Assembly (NCBI GenBank): GCA_030609975.1
Contig: JAUWSR010000176.1
Location: 1-7,805, forward strand
DNA length: 7,805 bases
Origin: Acidobacteriota bacterium
GTDB lineage: Bacteria; Acidobacteriota; Aminicenantia; Aminicenantales; Aminicenantaceae
Direction: 5' to 3'
This document shows positions 1 to 5,952 of this stretch, in pieces. A program made the translations under genes and the position numbers. The stretch's first letter is position 1. The number at the start of each line of letters is the position of its first letter. The notes below the pieces were generated by a model. That model saw only the letters and a program-made list of their open reading frames with translations, was not told the origin of the DNA and ran no database searches.

Positions 1-54
1 ACCTATCTAATCAGCTAAAATACTAGGGTTCAAAACGGATTCTGTCAAGAAGTC

Positions 55-900
55 ATGCATAAAGTAATCAGCGCCTCAAGGCGCACCGATCTCATTGCTT
101 TTTTTCCAGAGTGGCTTTCTGAAGTCATCCAGGCAGGATCTGTCCAAGTACTCGGTCCTTCAGGACACAGCTACACGGTTGATCTGAGTTCTGAGAATGT
201 CCACACTTTTGTACTCTGGTCCAAGGATTTTTCTAAGCTTGTTTCTGATGCATATGGAATAAGATCAGCACTCAGACGTTATGAACAGCTCTATCTGCTC
301 TTTACGATAACCGGCTTAGGCGGTACGTTTATCGAGCAGGGTGTTCCGCCGCCTGCTCCTGCCGTGGATCAACTTGATGCTCTGATCGACATCGTGGGTT
401 CACCTGAACGTATCTCGGTGCGCTTCGATCCTGTAGTCTTCTGGAACGATGAACAAGGTTTAAACACCAATCTACATTTTTTTAAAGCATTAGCTCCGGA
501 ACTCTCCATGCGGGGGATCAAGGCTGTAAGATTCAGCTTCACCCAATGGTATAACAAGGCTCTAAAGCGGGCCAAAAAACATAACTTCAATTTTTATGAT
601 CCCCCTGAGGAAGAGAAACTCGACTATACTCGGCAGTTGGCGGACATTGCTGCGGATAAGGGGCTGCAACTTTATGCCTGCAGTCAGAAATTTTTAACTC
701 AGGTAGAAGGTGTAGAGCCTTCAGCCTGTATCGATGGGAACCTTCTCCATAGGCTGCATCCTTCAGAATTACCCGTTTCGAAAAAAAAAGACAAGTCGCA
801 GCGTCGAAAGTGTGGTTGTACGGATTCTGTGGATATCGGCAGTTACACGCAGCACTGTCCGCACTGTTGTTTGTATTGCTATGCTAATCCTAAGATGTGA
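55..900 (+). CDS. DUF1848 family protein with C-terminal CX3CX2C cysteine cluster
   Basis: 281 residues, recognised as DUF1848 from the N-terminal SASRRTD motif (residues 6-12), the central VRFDPVVFW stretch and the C-terminal pattern CGC...DIG.Y...C.H.C.YCYAN. Conserved cysteines are C253, C255, C268, C272 and C275. The last three form CX3CX2C, the spacing used by radical SAM enzymes for a [4Fe-4S] cluster, but at the C-terminus instead of near the N-terminus. An additional C271 sits where I recall a glycine in relatives (C-x-H-G-C). The biochemical function is not established; an Fe-S or radical-SAM-like role is inference. The ATG at 55 is the only plausible start: an in-frame TAA lies at 16-18 and no ATG or GTG falls between; the Shine-Dalgarno is weak. 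The protein ends six residues after the last cysteine, at a TGA belonging to a short repeat. From memory, relatives continue some 20 residues further, so the end may be clipped. It converges on ogt. Confidence 0.88.
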   Translation: MHKVISASRRTDLIAFFPEWLSEVIQAGSVQVLGPSGHSYTVDLSSENVHTFVLWSKDFSKLVSDAYGIRSALRRYEQLYLLFTITGLGGTFIEQGVPPPAPAVDQLDALIDIVGSPERISVRFDPVVFWNDEQGLNTNLHFFKALAPELSMRGIKAVRFSFTQWYNKALKRAKKHNFNFYDPPEEEKLDYTRQLADIAADKGLQLYACSQKFLTQVEGVEPSACIDGNLLHRLHPSELPVSKKKDKSQRRKCGCTDSVDIGSYTQHCPHCCLYCYANPKM

Positions 901-932
901 GTTTGCTTCGTCGCAGCGCTCCTCGCAATGAC
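898..932 (+). repeat. Short interspersed repeat, copy 1 (GCTTCG...CTCGCAATGAC type)
   Basis: A 35-nt unit beginning TGAGTTTGCTTCG and ending CTCCTCGCAATGAC. It shares its outer ends (TGAG-TTGCTTCG and CTCGCAATGAC) with the unit at 952-988 in the same orientation, while the middles differ. This family of small, often palindromic intergenic repeats is scattered through many bacterial genomes. Its first three bases are the TGA stop codon of the DUF1848 gene, so the repeat abuts or has replaced the original 3' end. It may fold in RNA and help terminate or stabilise the convergent transcripts, which is inference. Confidence 0.7.
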
Positions 933-948
933 GTTAGATCGCGAAGCA

Positions 949-1494
949 CTATGAGGTTGCTTCGCTCCCTGCGGGAGCTCGCAATGACAAGAGGGGAAAA
1001 TCTTTGTTTTCGAGTTTGAGGAGATATTCCTTCAGGTCCATTCCGGCGCCGAATCCGGTCAGGCTGCCATCTGAACCGATGATCCGGTGGCAGGGGACTA
1101 TGATGATCAATGGATTTTTGCCCAGTGCCTGGCCTATGCTGCGGTAACCCGTGTGATGGAGGCGTTCGGCCAATCCCTTGTAGGATACAGTCTCTCCATA
1201 GACTATCCTGCGGGCTTCATCCCAAACACGCTGTTGGTAGGGAGTGCCGATGATGTAGTCCAGCTTGAGCGATAAGAAGTCTTCTTTTTGCCCTGCGAAG
1301 AATCGGTCAAACAGGCGTTTTTCCTCAGTAAATTTGTCATCCAGGTGGTCTAAGAGGATGGAATTATCTTTAAAGTACTGCGAAGCTTGCAGAATCGAAT
1401 CCGGCGTTTTTAGATACTGCGCCCAGGCTAAACCCTTCTCACTCCGGACTAAAAAGAGTTGTCCTCTAGGAAAGGAATATACGGTGAAAAACAT
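949..1494 (-). CDS. ogt: Methylated-DNA--[protein]-cysteine S-methyltransferase
   Basis: 181 residues. Transfers the alkyl group from O6-alkylguanine (and O4-alkylthymine) in DNA to its own cysteine, a single-turnover repair reaction. The active-site motif PCHRI is at residues 134-138, with acceptor C135. The upstream HTH region GETVSYKGLAERL (100-112) and the helix YRSIGQALGKNP (117-128) carry the arginine that flips the base (R118). SDGSLTGFGAG and KEYLLKLE follow as in the family. The N-terminal half is the poorly conserved domain usual for Ogt/MGMT. The last 12 residues come from an inserted repeat and are probably not functional. ATG start at 1494; an AGGA about 11 nt upstream lies inside the end of the phosphoesterase gene, six bases away, so this is the last gene of the rpsU-lipA operon. 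The symbol could equally be given as a generic MGMT. Confidence 0.93.
   Translation of the reverse strand: MFFTVYSFPRGQLFLVRSEKGLAWAQYLKTPDSILQASQYFKDNSILLDHLDDKFTEEKRLFDRFFAGQKEDFLSLKLDYIIGTPYQQRVWDEARRIVYGETVSYKGLAERLHHTGYRSIGQALGKNPLIIIVPCHRIIGSDGSLTGFGAGMDLKEYLLKLENKDFPLLSLRAPAGSEATS
952..988 (+). repeat. Short interspersed repeat, copy 2, with GCTCCC-TGC-GGGAGC hairpin
   Basis: A 37-nt unit, TGAGGTTGCTTCG ... CTCGCAATGAC, sharing both ends with copy 1. Its centre is a perfect 6-bp hairpin: GCTCCC at 964-969, loop TGC, GGGAGC at 973-978. The unit lies entirely inside the ogt reading frame on the minus strand and encodes its last 12 residues (SLRAPAGSEATS). The ogt stop TAG (949-951) comes from the base pairs just beyond the repeat. 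The interval between the two copies (933-951) holds only a short GCGAAGC echo of the repeat core. Confidence 0.75.
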
Positions 1495-1500
1495 AGAAAG

Positions 1501-2244
1501 CTAGATTCCTATGGAAAGGCGCTCGGCTAAAGCGGGAGGGAGATCTGCTGCCAGAATCTTGCGTTGGGCTTCCTCGACCTCGTACTCGAGTCGGAAGAAG
1601 CTGATCTTTTTGGCTTTATCATCGTAGATGGCACAAGCTGCGCGTGTATTCCGGTCGCGCGGTTGTCCCACGGATCCCGGATTTATGAGGTATCTTTTAT
1701 CCGATTCGATCTTCATTTCATTGGAATTCCCTGTGAGAAACGTCCCTTCAACGATGTGGTCGCTCTCTGAATAGATAAAAGGGAAGTGAGTGTGACCAAA
1801 AAAGGTGATGGGAGTCTCTAAATGCAGGAACGCCTCGGCCGCATCAAATTCTCCAAAGATGTAGTAGTCTTCATCGAAAGGGGCGCCGTGACAGATTGTG
1901 ATCTGGTCATGTAAGATCACCGGCCCTTTTTTGAGGTTATTCAAGTAGCTTAGGTTCTTTTTCGTGACCGTTTCTCTTGTCCAGTGGATAGCCGAGGCGG
2001 CGATAGGATTGAAGGTGTGTACCGAGTCGAGATCGCAGCAGACAGCCTTGTCATGGTTTCCCCGGATCATGGAGATGGGCTTAAGCATACGCAGCTTCTG
2101 GATCACATCATTGGGATCGGCCCCGTACCCTACCATGTCGCCCAGGAAGAGATAGTGATCGATCTTCCGGCGCCTGGCGAACTTTAAGACAGAGAGCAGG
2201 GCCTCGAGGTTGCCGTGGATGTCTGTGAAAATTAAATAGCGCAT
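1501..2244 (-). CDS. Calcineurin-like metallophosphoesterase (YfcE/MJ0936-type)
   Basis: 247 residues with the full two-metal phosphoesterase signature: DIH (D8, H10), GDMVGYG (D36), GNHD (N63, H64), H119 in CHGAP, and GHTH (H151, H153). NPGSVGQPRD (188-197) is typical of the small bacterial and archaeal phosphodiesterase/phosphatase branch. It probably hydrolyses phosphomonoesters or diesters with Mn2+ or similar metals in the cytoplasm; the physiological substrate cannot be told from sequence. No signal peptide. Its ATG overlaps the lipA stop by one base (TGATG), and no good Shine-Dalgarno is close (an AAGGA lies more than 20 nt upstream), which suggests translation coupled to lipA. Ogt begins six bases downstream. 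The C-terminal 50 residues are a variable extension without recognisable motifs. Confidence 0.9.
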   Translation of the reverse strand: MRYLIFTDIHGNLEALLSVLKFARRRKIDHYLFLGDMVGYGADPNDVIQKLRMLKPISMIRGNHDKAVCCDLDSVHTFNPIAASAIHWTRETVTKKNLSYLNNLKKGPVILHDQITICHGAPFDEDYYIFGEFDAAEAFLHLETPITFFGHTHFPFIYSESDHIVEGTFLTGNSNEMKIESDKRYLINPGSVGQPRDRNTRAACAIYDDKAKKISFFRLEYEVEEAQRKILAADLPPALAERLSIGI

Positions 2245-3122
2245 CAGTTCGCCAATACGTGTTCTTTCCTTAGGGTATCATAAAGTTGATGGGCGTGGTA
2301 GGAACTTCTTATGAGTGGACCAGATTCAACGGCTTCAAAACCTATTTCTATAGCAATAGCCTTAAAACGGGTGAACTCAGCCGGTGTATAATATCTTTCC
2401 ACCCGCAGATTATTGCGGCTGGGCTGGAGATATTGTCCGATGGTTAGAAGTCCACACCCGCTGTTCCTCAGGTCTTGAAATGTTCGGATGATTTCTTCTT
2501 CACTTTCTCCCAAGCCCAACATCAGTCCTGATTTGGTGACCGCTCCCAATTTTTTAGCGTCCTGAAGGACCTTGATAGAACGACGGTAGTTTTCCAAAGG
2601 CCGGTTGATCTTTGGATAGAGTGTCTCAGGGACCTCTAAATTGTGGTTTAAAACTTCAGGACCGGCCGCGATTACAGATGCTAAGATATCTACGTTGCCG
2701 CCGAAGTCAGGGACCAAGACCTCAATCTTTGTTTGAGGAGAGACTTTTCTGATTGCCGCAATGGTTTCAATAAAAAGCGAGGCTCCTCCATCGGGAAGGT
2801 CATCTCGTGTGACTGAAGTGATGACGGCATACCGAAGATCCATGTCAGCCACGGATTCAGCTACACGCTCGGCTTCATCAAGGGCAGGGGAGTGGGGTGA
2901 GCCGGACTTTACCGCACAAAAACCACAGTCCCGAGTACAGGTATCCCCCAGAATTAAAAAGGTCGCTGTTTTCTGGGACCAACATTCAGAGGCGTTCGGA
3001 CACTTGGCGCTCTGACAAATAGTGTGAAGGTTTTTTTTCTCGATCAGCGATGATACATAGAAGAAGTTGGAGTGAGTGGGGAGCTTGACCTTCAGCCATG
3101 ACGGCTTGTTAAGTGTCTGCAC
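2244..3122 (-). CDS. lipA: Lipoyl synthase (radical SAM)
   Basis: 292 residues, a normal length for LipA. Inserts two sulfur atoms at C6 and C8 of protein-bound octanoyl chains to make the lipoyl cofactor of 2-oxoacid dehydrogenases and the glycine cleavage H protein. The radical-SAM cluster cysteines are C62, C66 and C69 (CTRDCGFC). The auxiliary, sacrificial cluster uses C36, C41 and C47 (CQSAKCPNASECW) plus a serine of the C-terminal RSSY motif (272-275). SVTRDDLPDGG (103-113) and GLMLGLGE are also diagnostic. The start codon is GTG: an in-frame TAA sits immediately before it (3123-3125) and there is no later plausible start. The Shine-Dalgarno is weak. It follows rpsU by 15 bases and overlaps the phosphoesterase start by one. 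No lipB or lplA is visible here. Confidence 0.97.
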   Translation of the reverse strand: MQTLNKPSWLKVKLPTHSNFFYVSSLIEKKNLHTICQSAKCPNASECWSQKTATFLILGDTCTRDCGFCAVKSGSPHSPALDEAERVAESVADMDLRYAVITSVTRDDLPDGGASLFIETIAAIRKVSPQTKIEVLVPDFGGNVDILASVIAAGPEVLNHNLEVPETLYPKINRPLENYRRSIKVLQDAKKLGAVTKSGLMLGLGESEEEIIRTFQDLRNSGCGLLTIGQYLQPSRNNLRVERYYTPAEFTRFKAIAIEIGFEAVESGPLIRSSYHAHQLYDTLRKEHVLAN

Positions 3123-3137
3123 TTAGAAATGTTAGGC

Positions 3138-3347
3138 CTAGTAATACTCGAACTCTCGTTCGCGCCGGAGGCGTCGTCTCATCCGTTTACGTGCCTGGGC
3201 GTCCTTCATGCGGCGCTTTTCTCCAGGTTTGAAGTAAACAGAATGCTTTTTGATCTCTTTGATAATAGCTTCCTGCTGGACCTTGCGCTTGAACCGTTTC
3301 AGAGCGACTTCGATAGATTCACCTTCGTCTACAACTACGAATGCCAA
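3138..3347 (-). CDS. rpsU: 30S ribosomal protein bS21
   Basis: 69 residues. A small-subunit protein near the anti-Shine-Dalgarno end of 16S rRNA, involved in initiation. Recognised from the N-terminal VVVDEGESIEVALKRFKR pattern (bS21 typically has V.V.E.E....ALRRFKR), the FKPGEKRR.KDA.ARKR core and the very basic tail ending in FEYY. The start is TTG: an in-frame TGA overlaps the Shine-Dalgarno just upstream and no ATG or GTG occurs before residue 47. An 11-base perfect match to the anti-Shine-Dalgarno (AAAGGAGGTGA, minus strand, 3364-3354) stands nine bases before TTG, measured from GGAGG, which strongly supports this start. It is the first gene of the operon continuing into lipA and has its own strong promoter. 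Confidence 0.96.
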   Translation of the reverse strand: MAFVVVDEGESIEVALKRFKRKVQQEAIIKEIKKHSVYFKPGEKRRMKDAQARKRMRRRLRREREFEYY

Positions 3348-3353
3348 AGAGTC

Positions 3354-3364
3354 TCACCTCCTTT
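3354..3364 (-). promoter_or_regulatory. Perfect Shine-Dalgarno of rpsU
   Basis: The minus strand reads AAAGGAGGTGA, fully complementary to the 16S rRNA 3' end; GGAGG ends nine bases before the TTG at 3347. It decides the non-ATG start of rpsU and contains the in-frame TGA that closes the frame upstream. Confidence 0.9.
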
Positions 3365-3380
3365 GAATTTAGGTATCGAA

Positions 3381-3409
3381 TTTATACCGAATTTGCGTCC
3401 CAATGTCAA
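3381..3409 (-). promoter_or_regulatory. Sigma70-type promoter for rpsU-lipA-phosphoesterase-ogt
   Basis: On the minus strand, a perfect -35 TTGACA (3409-3404) is separated by 17 bp from -10 TATAAA (3386-3381). Transcription should begin near 3374, giving a leader of about 27 nt that holds the rpsU Shine-Dalgarno. The inverted repeat GGTAT (3372-3376) / ATACC (3384-3388) straddles the -10 and start site and could be an operator, but is short enough to be chance. Confidence 0.85.
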
Positions 3410-3421
3410 CCCCTGTATAAT
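3393..3421 (+). promoter_or_regulatory. Candidate divergent promoter for the outer-membrane barrel gene
   Basis: On the plus strand, a perfect -10 TATAAT (3416-3421) is preceded by a 17-bp spacer and a weak -35 TTGCGT (3393-3398; three of six consensus bases). The start site would be near 3428, giving a leader of about 57 nt. It interlocks with the rpsU promoter, whose -35 (3404-3409) lies in this promoter's spacer. Confidence 0.5.
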
Positions 3422-3448
3422 GTGATGACCTTAGGGATGGAGGCTCAC

Positions 3449-3472
3449 ATGCCTATGCCTTCCAAGGATTAG
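3449..3472 (+). CDS. Possible 7-codon leader ORF upstream of the barrel gene
   Basis: ATG at 3449 through TAG at 3470-3472 would encode MPMPSKD. A GGAGG at 3439-3443 lies five bases before the ATG, a better ribosome-binding site than that of the main gene. The main ATG follows 13 nt after the TAG, close enough for reinitiation. The peptide has no recognisable arrest motif. It may be a translated leader that couples to the barrel gene, or a chance short frame. Confidence 0.3.
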   Translation: MPMPSKD

Positions 3473-3485
3473 TTTTAGACAGAGA

Positions 3486-4640
3486 ATGAGAAAGAGTCGA
3501 ATTCGTTTTGGTTCAGCTTTTGTATTGGTGTGTTTTATTCTGGGCTGTATCCTCTTAGTACCGATCCAAACCTTAGGACAGGAGCAAGAAAAAGCTGTCG
3601 ATCAAGAGGATAAACAAGCAGCAGAGGAAAAAGAACCAAAAAGAAGCAGTTGGATTGCCCTCCCCATCATTTTTTATACTCCAGAAACAAAATGGGCTCT
3701 TGGTGCGGGTGCGATTTATTATTACCGGCCAAAAAGCGTGAGTTTGGATACCCGTCCCTCCAGCATTAGTGCAACAGCTTCCTACACACAGAATAAACAG
3801 TGGGAGTTTGGAATCGTTCCTGATTTTTTCTTCAAGAACGAAGAGTATCGAGTCATCGGTTTTGTAAATGTGCGGAAATGGGTTGATAAATTTTATGGAA
3901 TCGGGAACGACAATCCCGTTCAAGGTGAAGAGAATTATACCACCCGGACATTCAATTACTATGCCAGATTCCAAAAGCAGATCCGCTCTGATTTCCACCT
4001 GGCTGTACAGCATGAGTATCAATACAACAATATCATCGAAACCGAGGATGGAGGCCGGCTTGACACGGGATTGATCTCTGGGAGTGAGCCAAACAGCATC
4101 TCCGGATTATCGTTGATTCTGAACTGGGATTCACGCGACAATCTGTGTGCACCTTACCGAGGCATCTGGTGTGAAGTTTCAGCATCCATCTTCCGGAAAT
4201 GGTTGGGGAGCGATTACACTTTTGAGCGCTATAATTTAAATTTCAGAACTTATATTCCAACTTTTCCCCGACATGTGTTGGCTCTACAGTCCTTTAATAA
4301 TTTTATTATCGGAGAGGCTCCTTTTCAGATCATGTCAATTCTGGGCGGAATGAATTTCATGCGGGGTTATTACATGGGGCGATTCCGCGATAACAATGCC
4401 ATAATCCTGCAGGGAGAATACCGGATGCCGGTATGGTGGAGATTTGGAGCGGCTGCTTTTGCCAGTGTTGGGGAAGTAGCTCATAAAATCGACCATTTCA
4501 AGCTCTCAGACTTTAAAGTGACTTATGGCGTGGGAATCCGATTCGCGATCGATCCTAAGGAAAGGATCAATTTTCGTTTAGATTTTGCCTGGGCTGAAGA
4601 TTCAACCGGATTCTACTTCACGGTTGTAGAAGCCTTCTGA
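3486..4640 (+). CDS. BamA/TamA (Omp85)-family outer-membrane beta-barrel protein without POTRA domains
   Basis: 384 residues. The basic N-terminus and hydrophobic stretch (about 11-29) form a signal peptide, with likely cleavage after TLG or TLGQ (31-32). A charged, Glu/Lys-rich linker (about 33-53) leads straight into the barrel, leaving no room for POTRA domains. The Bac_surface_Ag (D15) fold is indicated by alternating aromatic strands, WDSRDN...P.RG (214-226), the loop-6 signature MRGY (292-295), GVGIRF (348-353) and a C-terminal phenylalanine, the BAM recognition signal. Its role is unknown; such short relatives may be channels or surface proteins rather than the essential assembly factor. 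Two cysteines, C221 and C229, flank the P.RG turn and could form a disulfide, which is unusual in this family. No upstream in-frame ATG or GTG exists before the TAG at 3432-3434. The stop is one base from the end of the convergent peptidase gene. Confidence 0.85.
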   Translation: MRKSRIRFGSAFVLVCFILGCILLVPIQTLGQEQEKAVDQEDKQAAEEKEPKRSSWIALPIIFYTPETKWALGAGAIYYYRPKSVSLDTRPSSISATASYTQNKQWEFGIVPDFFFKNEEYRVIGFVNVRKWVDKFYGIGNDNPVQGEENYTTRTFNYYARFQKQIRSDFHLAVQHEYQYNNIIETEDGGRLDTGLISGSEPNSISGLSLILNWDSRDNLCAPYRGIWCEVSASIFRKWLGSDYTFERYNLNFRTYIPTFPRHVLALQSFNNFIIGEAPFQIMSILGGMNFMRGYYMGRFRDNNAIILQGEYRMPVWWRFGAAAFASVGEVAHKIDHFKLSDFKVTYGVGIRFAIDPKERINFRLDFAWAEDSTGFYFTVVEAF

Positions 4641-4641
4641 G

Positions 4642-5940
4642 CTATTTTCGTTTGGCCCGGGGAAGAGGTTTCAACCCATCCTGTTCTGCCACGAGTCGGT
4701 TCCACCACTCGGGAAATTTGACGGAGCCAATGGAGCGTTTTTCGGCATCATAGATCCGGAAGTGGTTGTACTTCACCAAAATTTGATCTCCCAGATCCCA
4801 CCAGGCATCGATCACTTTATCTGCGTTGTTGTTACAGTAATCTGTAAGGAAATCAATCGTCAGTTGAGGATCTTGCTTGTAGAGTTCAAGTGCTGTTTTA
4901 TCAATGGCTTGGCTCCGATCGATGACGTCATCCTCCCATTCTTTCTGGGCCTCCATGACATCTTTTATGGCATAGGAGTAAATGACCTGGGTGTGGAAAT
5001 CGACATAGTCAAAGGCCCAACGGGCGGAATGACGGTCAAAATGCCAGTGGTCACCGATGGAGAACGACCTGGGAATCCGGGTGATCCCAGCATAGAGGGG
5101 CATATAGCAGGCCGTATCCTGAGCTCCAAATGAGAGCCAGACCACGCCACCGATGGGATTAGGGAGCCAATCCCTGCATACGGCGACTGTGGTGTATTCC
5201 ACTTTGTTGACACATACACAGCGGGGACTGGTGTAGTTTTGATCATCCAGATTAAAGCCCCTAAACCAGTTGGGATTAGCAAAAGGGCCGCCCCTAAGGC
5301 CGGCAGCAGGATCATAGGGTGTTCCCTGGTATTTATCCCGCATTAGGGCTATGACATCATTTAGGGACAGCTTGTTATCGGGTTTTACTGAGAATGGAAG
5401 CTCCATGTTTGGTATGGCCTCGTCGATGCTTTGAGAAGGAGCCACGAGGTCAAAGAGCCGCCAAAGACGTCCACGTCTGGCTTGAGTGCTGGCTGCGCTA
5501 CCTTCAGTAGGGGAATAGGCCTTTTTCCAATTGAAAGGTTCCCCACTCTTGGGGTCCCAGAAGCCTTTTTCTTCGGCAAATGAGATTGCATTGGCGGAGG
5601 CTAAAAAGTTTCGTGTGTCTTTGAGATCGATCTCACCGATACGGGATTCGTTAGGGCAAAAACTGACATGATCATCGGGGATACGCTGAGCACACCAAAC
5701 AGCTCCCGGATCGCCGCTCTCCGGTGTCCAGAGAGGGCCGACCGGCATGATCTCGAAGATCCAAGCTTCTTGGGGATCAGCTACCGCCAACATTTCACCG
5801 CTGTCCACATGGCCGTAACCGTATTTTTCCGCTAATTTCCCCATAAGCGCAATGGCCTCTCGGGCTGTTTTGCATCTTTCCATGGCCAGAAGAGTCAACA
5901 TGGTGATGTCCATCTTGGCCGTTGGAGTTGGATTGCGCAT
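4642..5940 (-). CDS. C69 dipeptidase, C-terminal part
   Basis: 432 residues from the first ATG after the TGA; four further codons (Cys-Gln-Arg-Lys) separate that ATG from the TGA in the same frame. Contains C69 features: LAMERCKTAREAIALMGKL, EKYGYGHVDSGEMLAVADP with EAWIFE, and AVWCAQRIPDDH, then the long domain ending in PEWWNRLV. It carries no nucleophile Cys and no signal sequence, so if translated separately it would be a cytoplasmic, inactive fragment. Only a weak AGAGA-type ribosome site precedes its ATG, so independent translation would be poor. It converges on the barrel gene with a one-base gap and no visible terminator. Confidence 0.8.
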   Translation of the reverse strand: MRNPTPTAKMDITMLTLLAMERCKTAREAIALMGKLAEKYGYGHVDSGEMLAVADPQEAWIFEIMPVGPLWTPESGDPGAVWCAQRIPDDHVSFCPNESRIGEIDLKDTRNFLASANAISFAEEKGFWDPKSGEPFNWKKAYSPTEGSAASTQARRGRLWRLFDLVAPSQSIDEAIPNMELPFSVKPDNKLSLNDVIALMRDKYQGTPYDPAAGLRGGPFANPNWFRGFNLDDQNYTSPRCVCVNKVEYTTVAVCRDWLPNPIGGVVWLSFGAQDTACYMPLYAGITRIPRSFSIGDHWHFDRHSARWAFDYVDFHTQVIYSYAIKDVMEAQKEWEDDVIDRSQAIDKTALELYKQDPQLTIDFLTDYCNNNADKVIDAWWDLGDQILVKYNHFRIYDAEKRSIGSVKFPEWWNRLVAEQDGLKPLPRAKRK

Positions 5941-5952
5941 TTTTCTCTGGCA

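Noticed and set aside
16..21. TAAAAT as a -10 box for the DUF1848 gene
   Set aside because: The matching -35 would lie outside the window, so it cannot be judged.
898..988. CRISPR array or insertion sequence ends
   Set aside because: Only two unequal copies with a 19-nt gap, no spacers of regular size and no transposase; better read as small interspersed palindromic repeats.
3129..3425. 98-codon plus-strand frame opposite rpsU
   Set aside because: It is the antisense shadow of a clear bS21 gene and its promoter, with no recognisable protein features.
3528..3548. Lipobox-like ILGC (C21) in the barrel protein signal peptide
   Set aside because: The hydrophobic stretch continues past the cysteine and is followed by a better signal peptidase I site; barrel proteins of this family are not lipoproteins.
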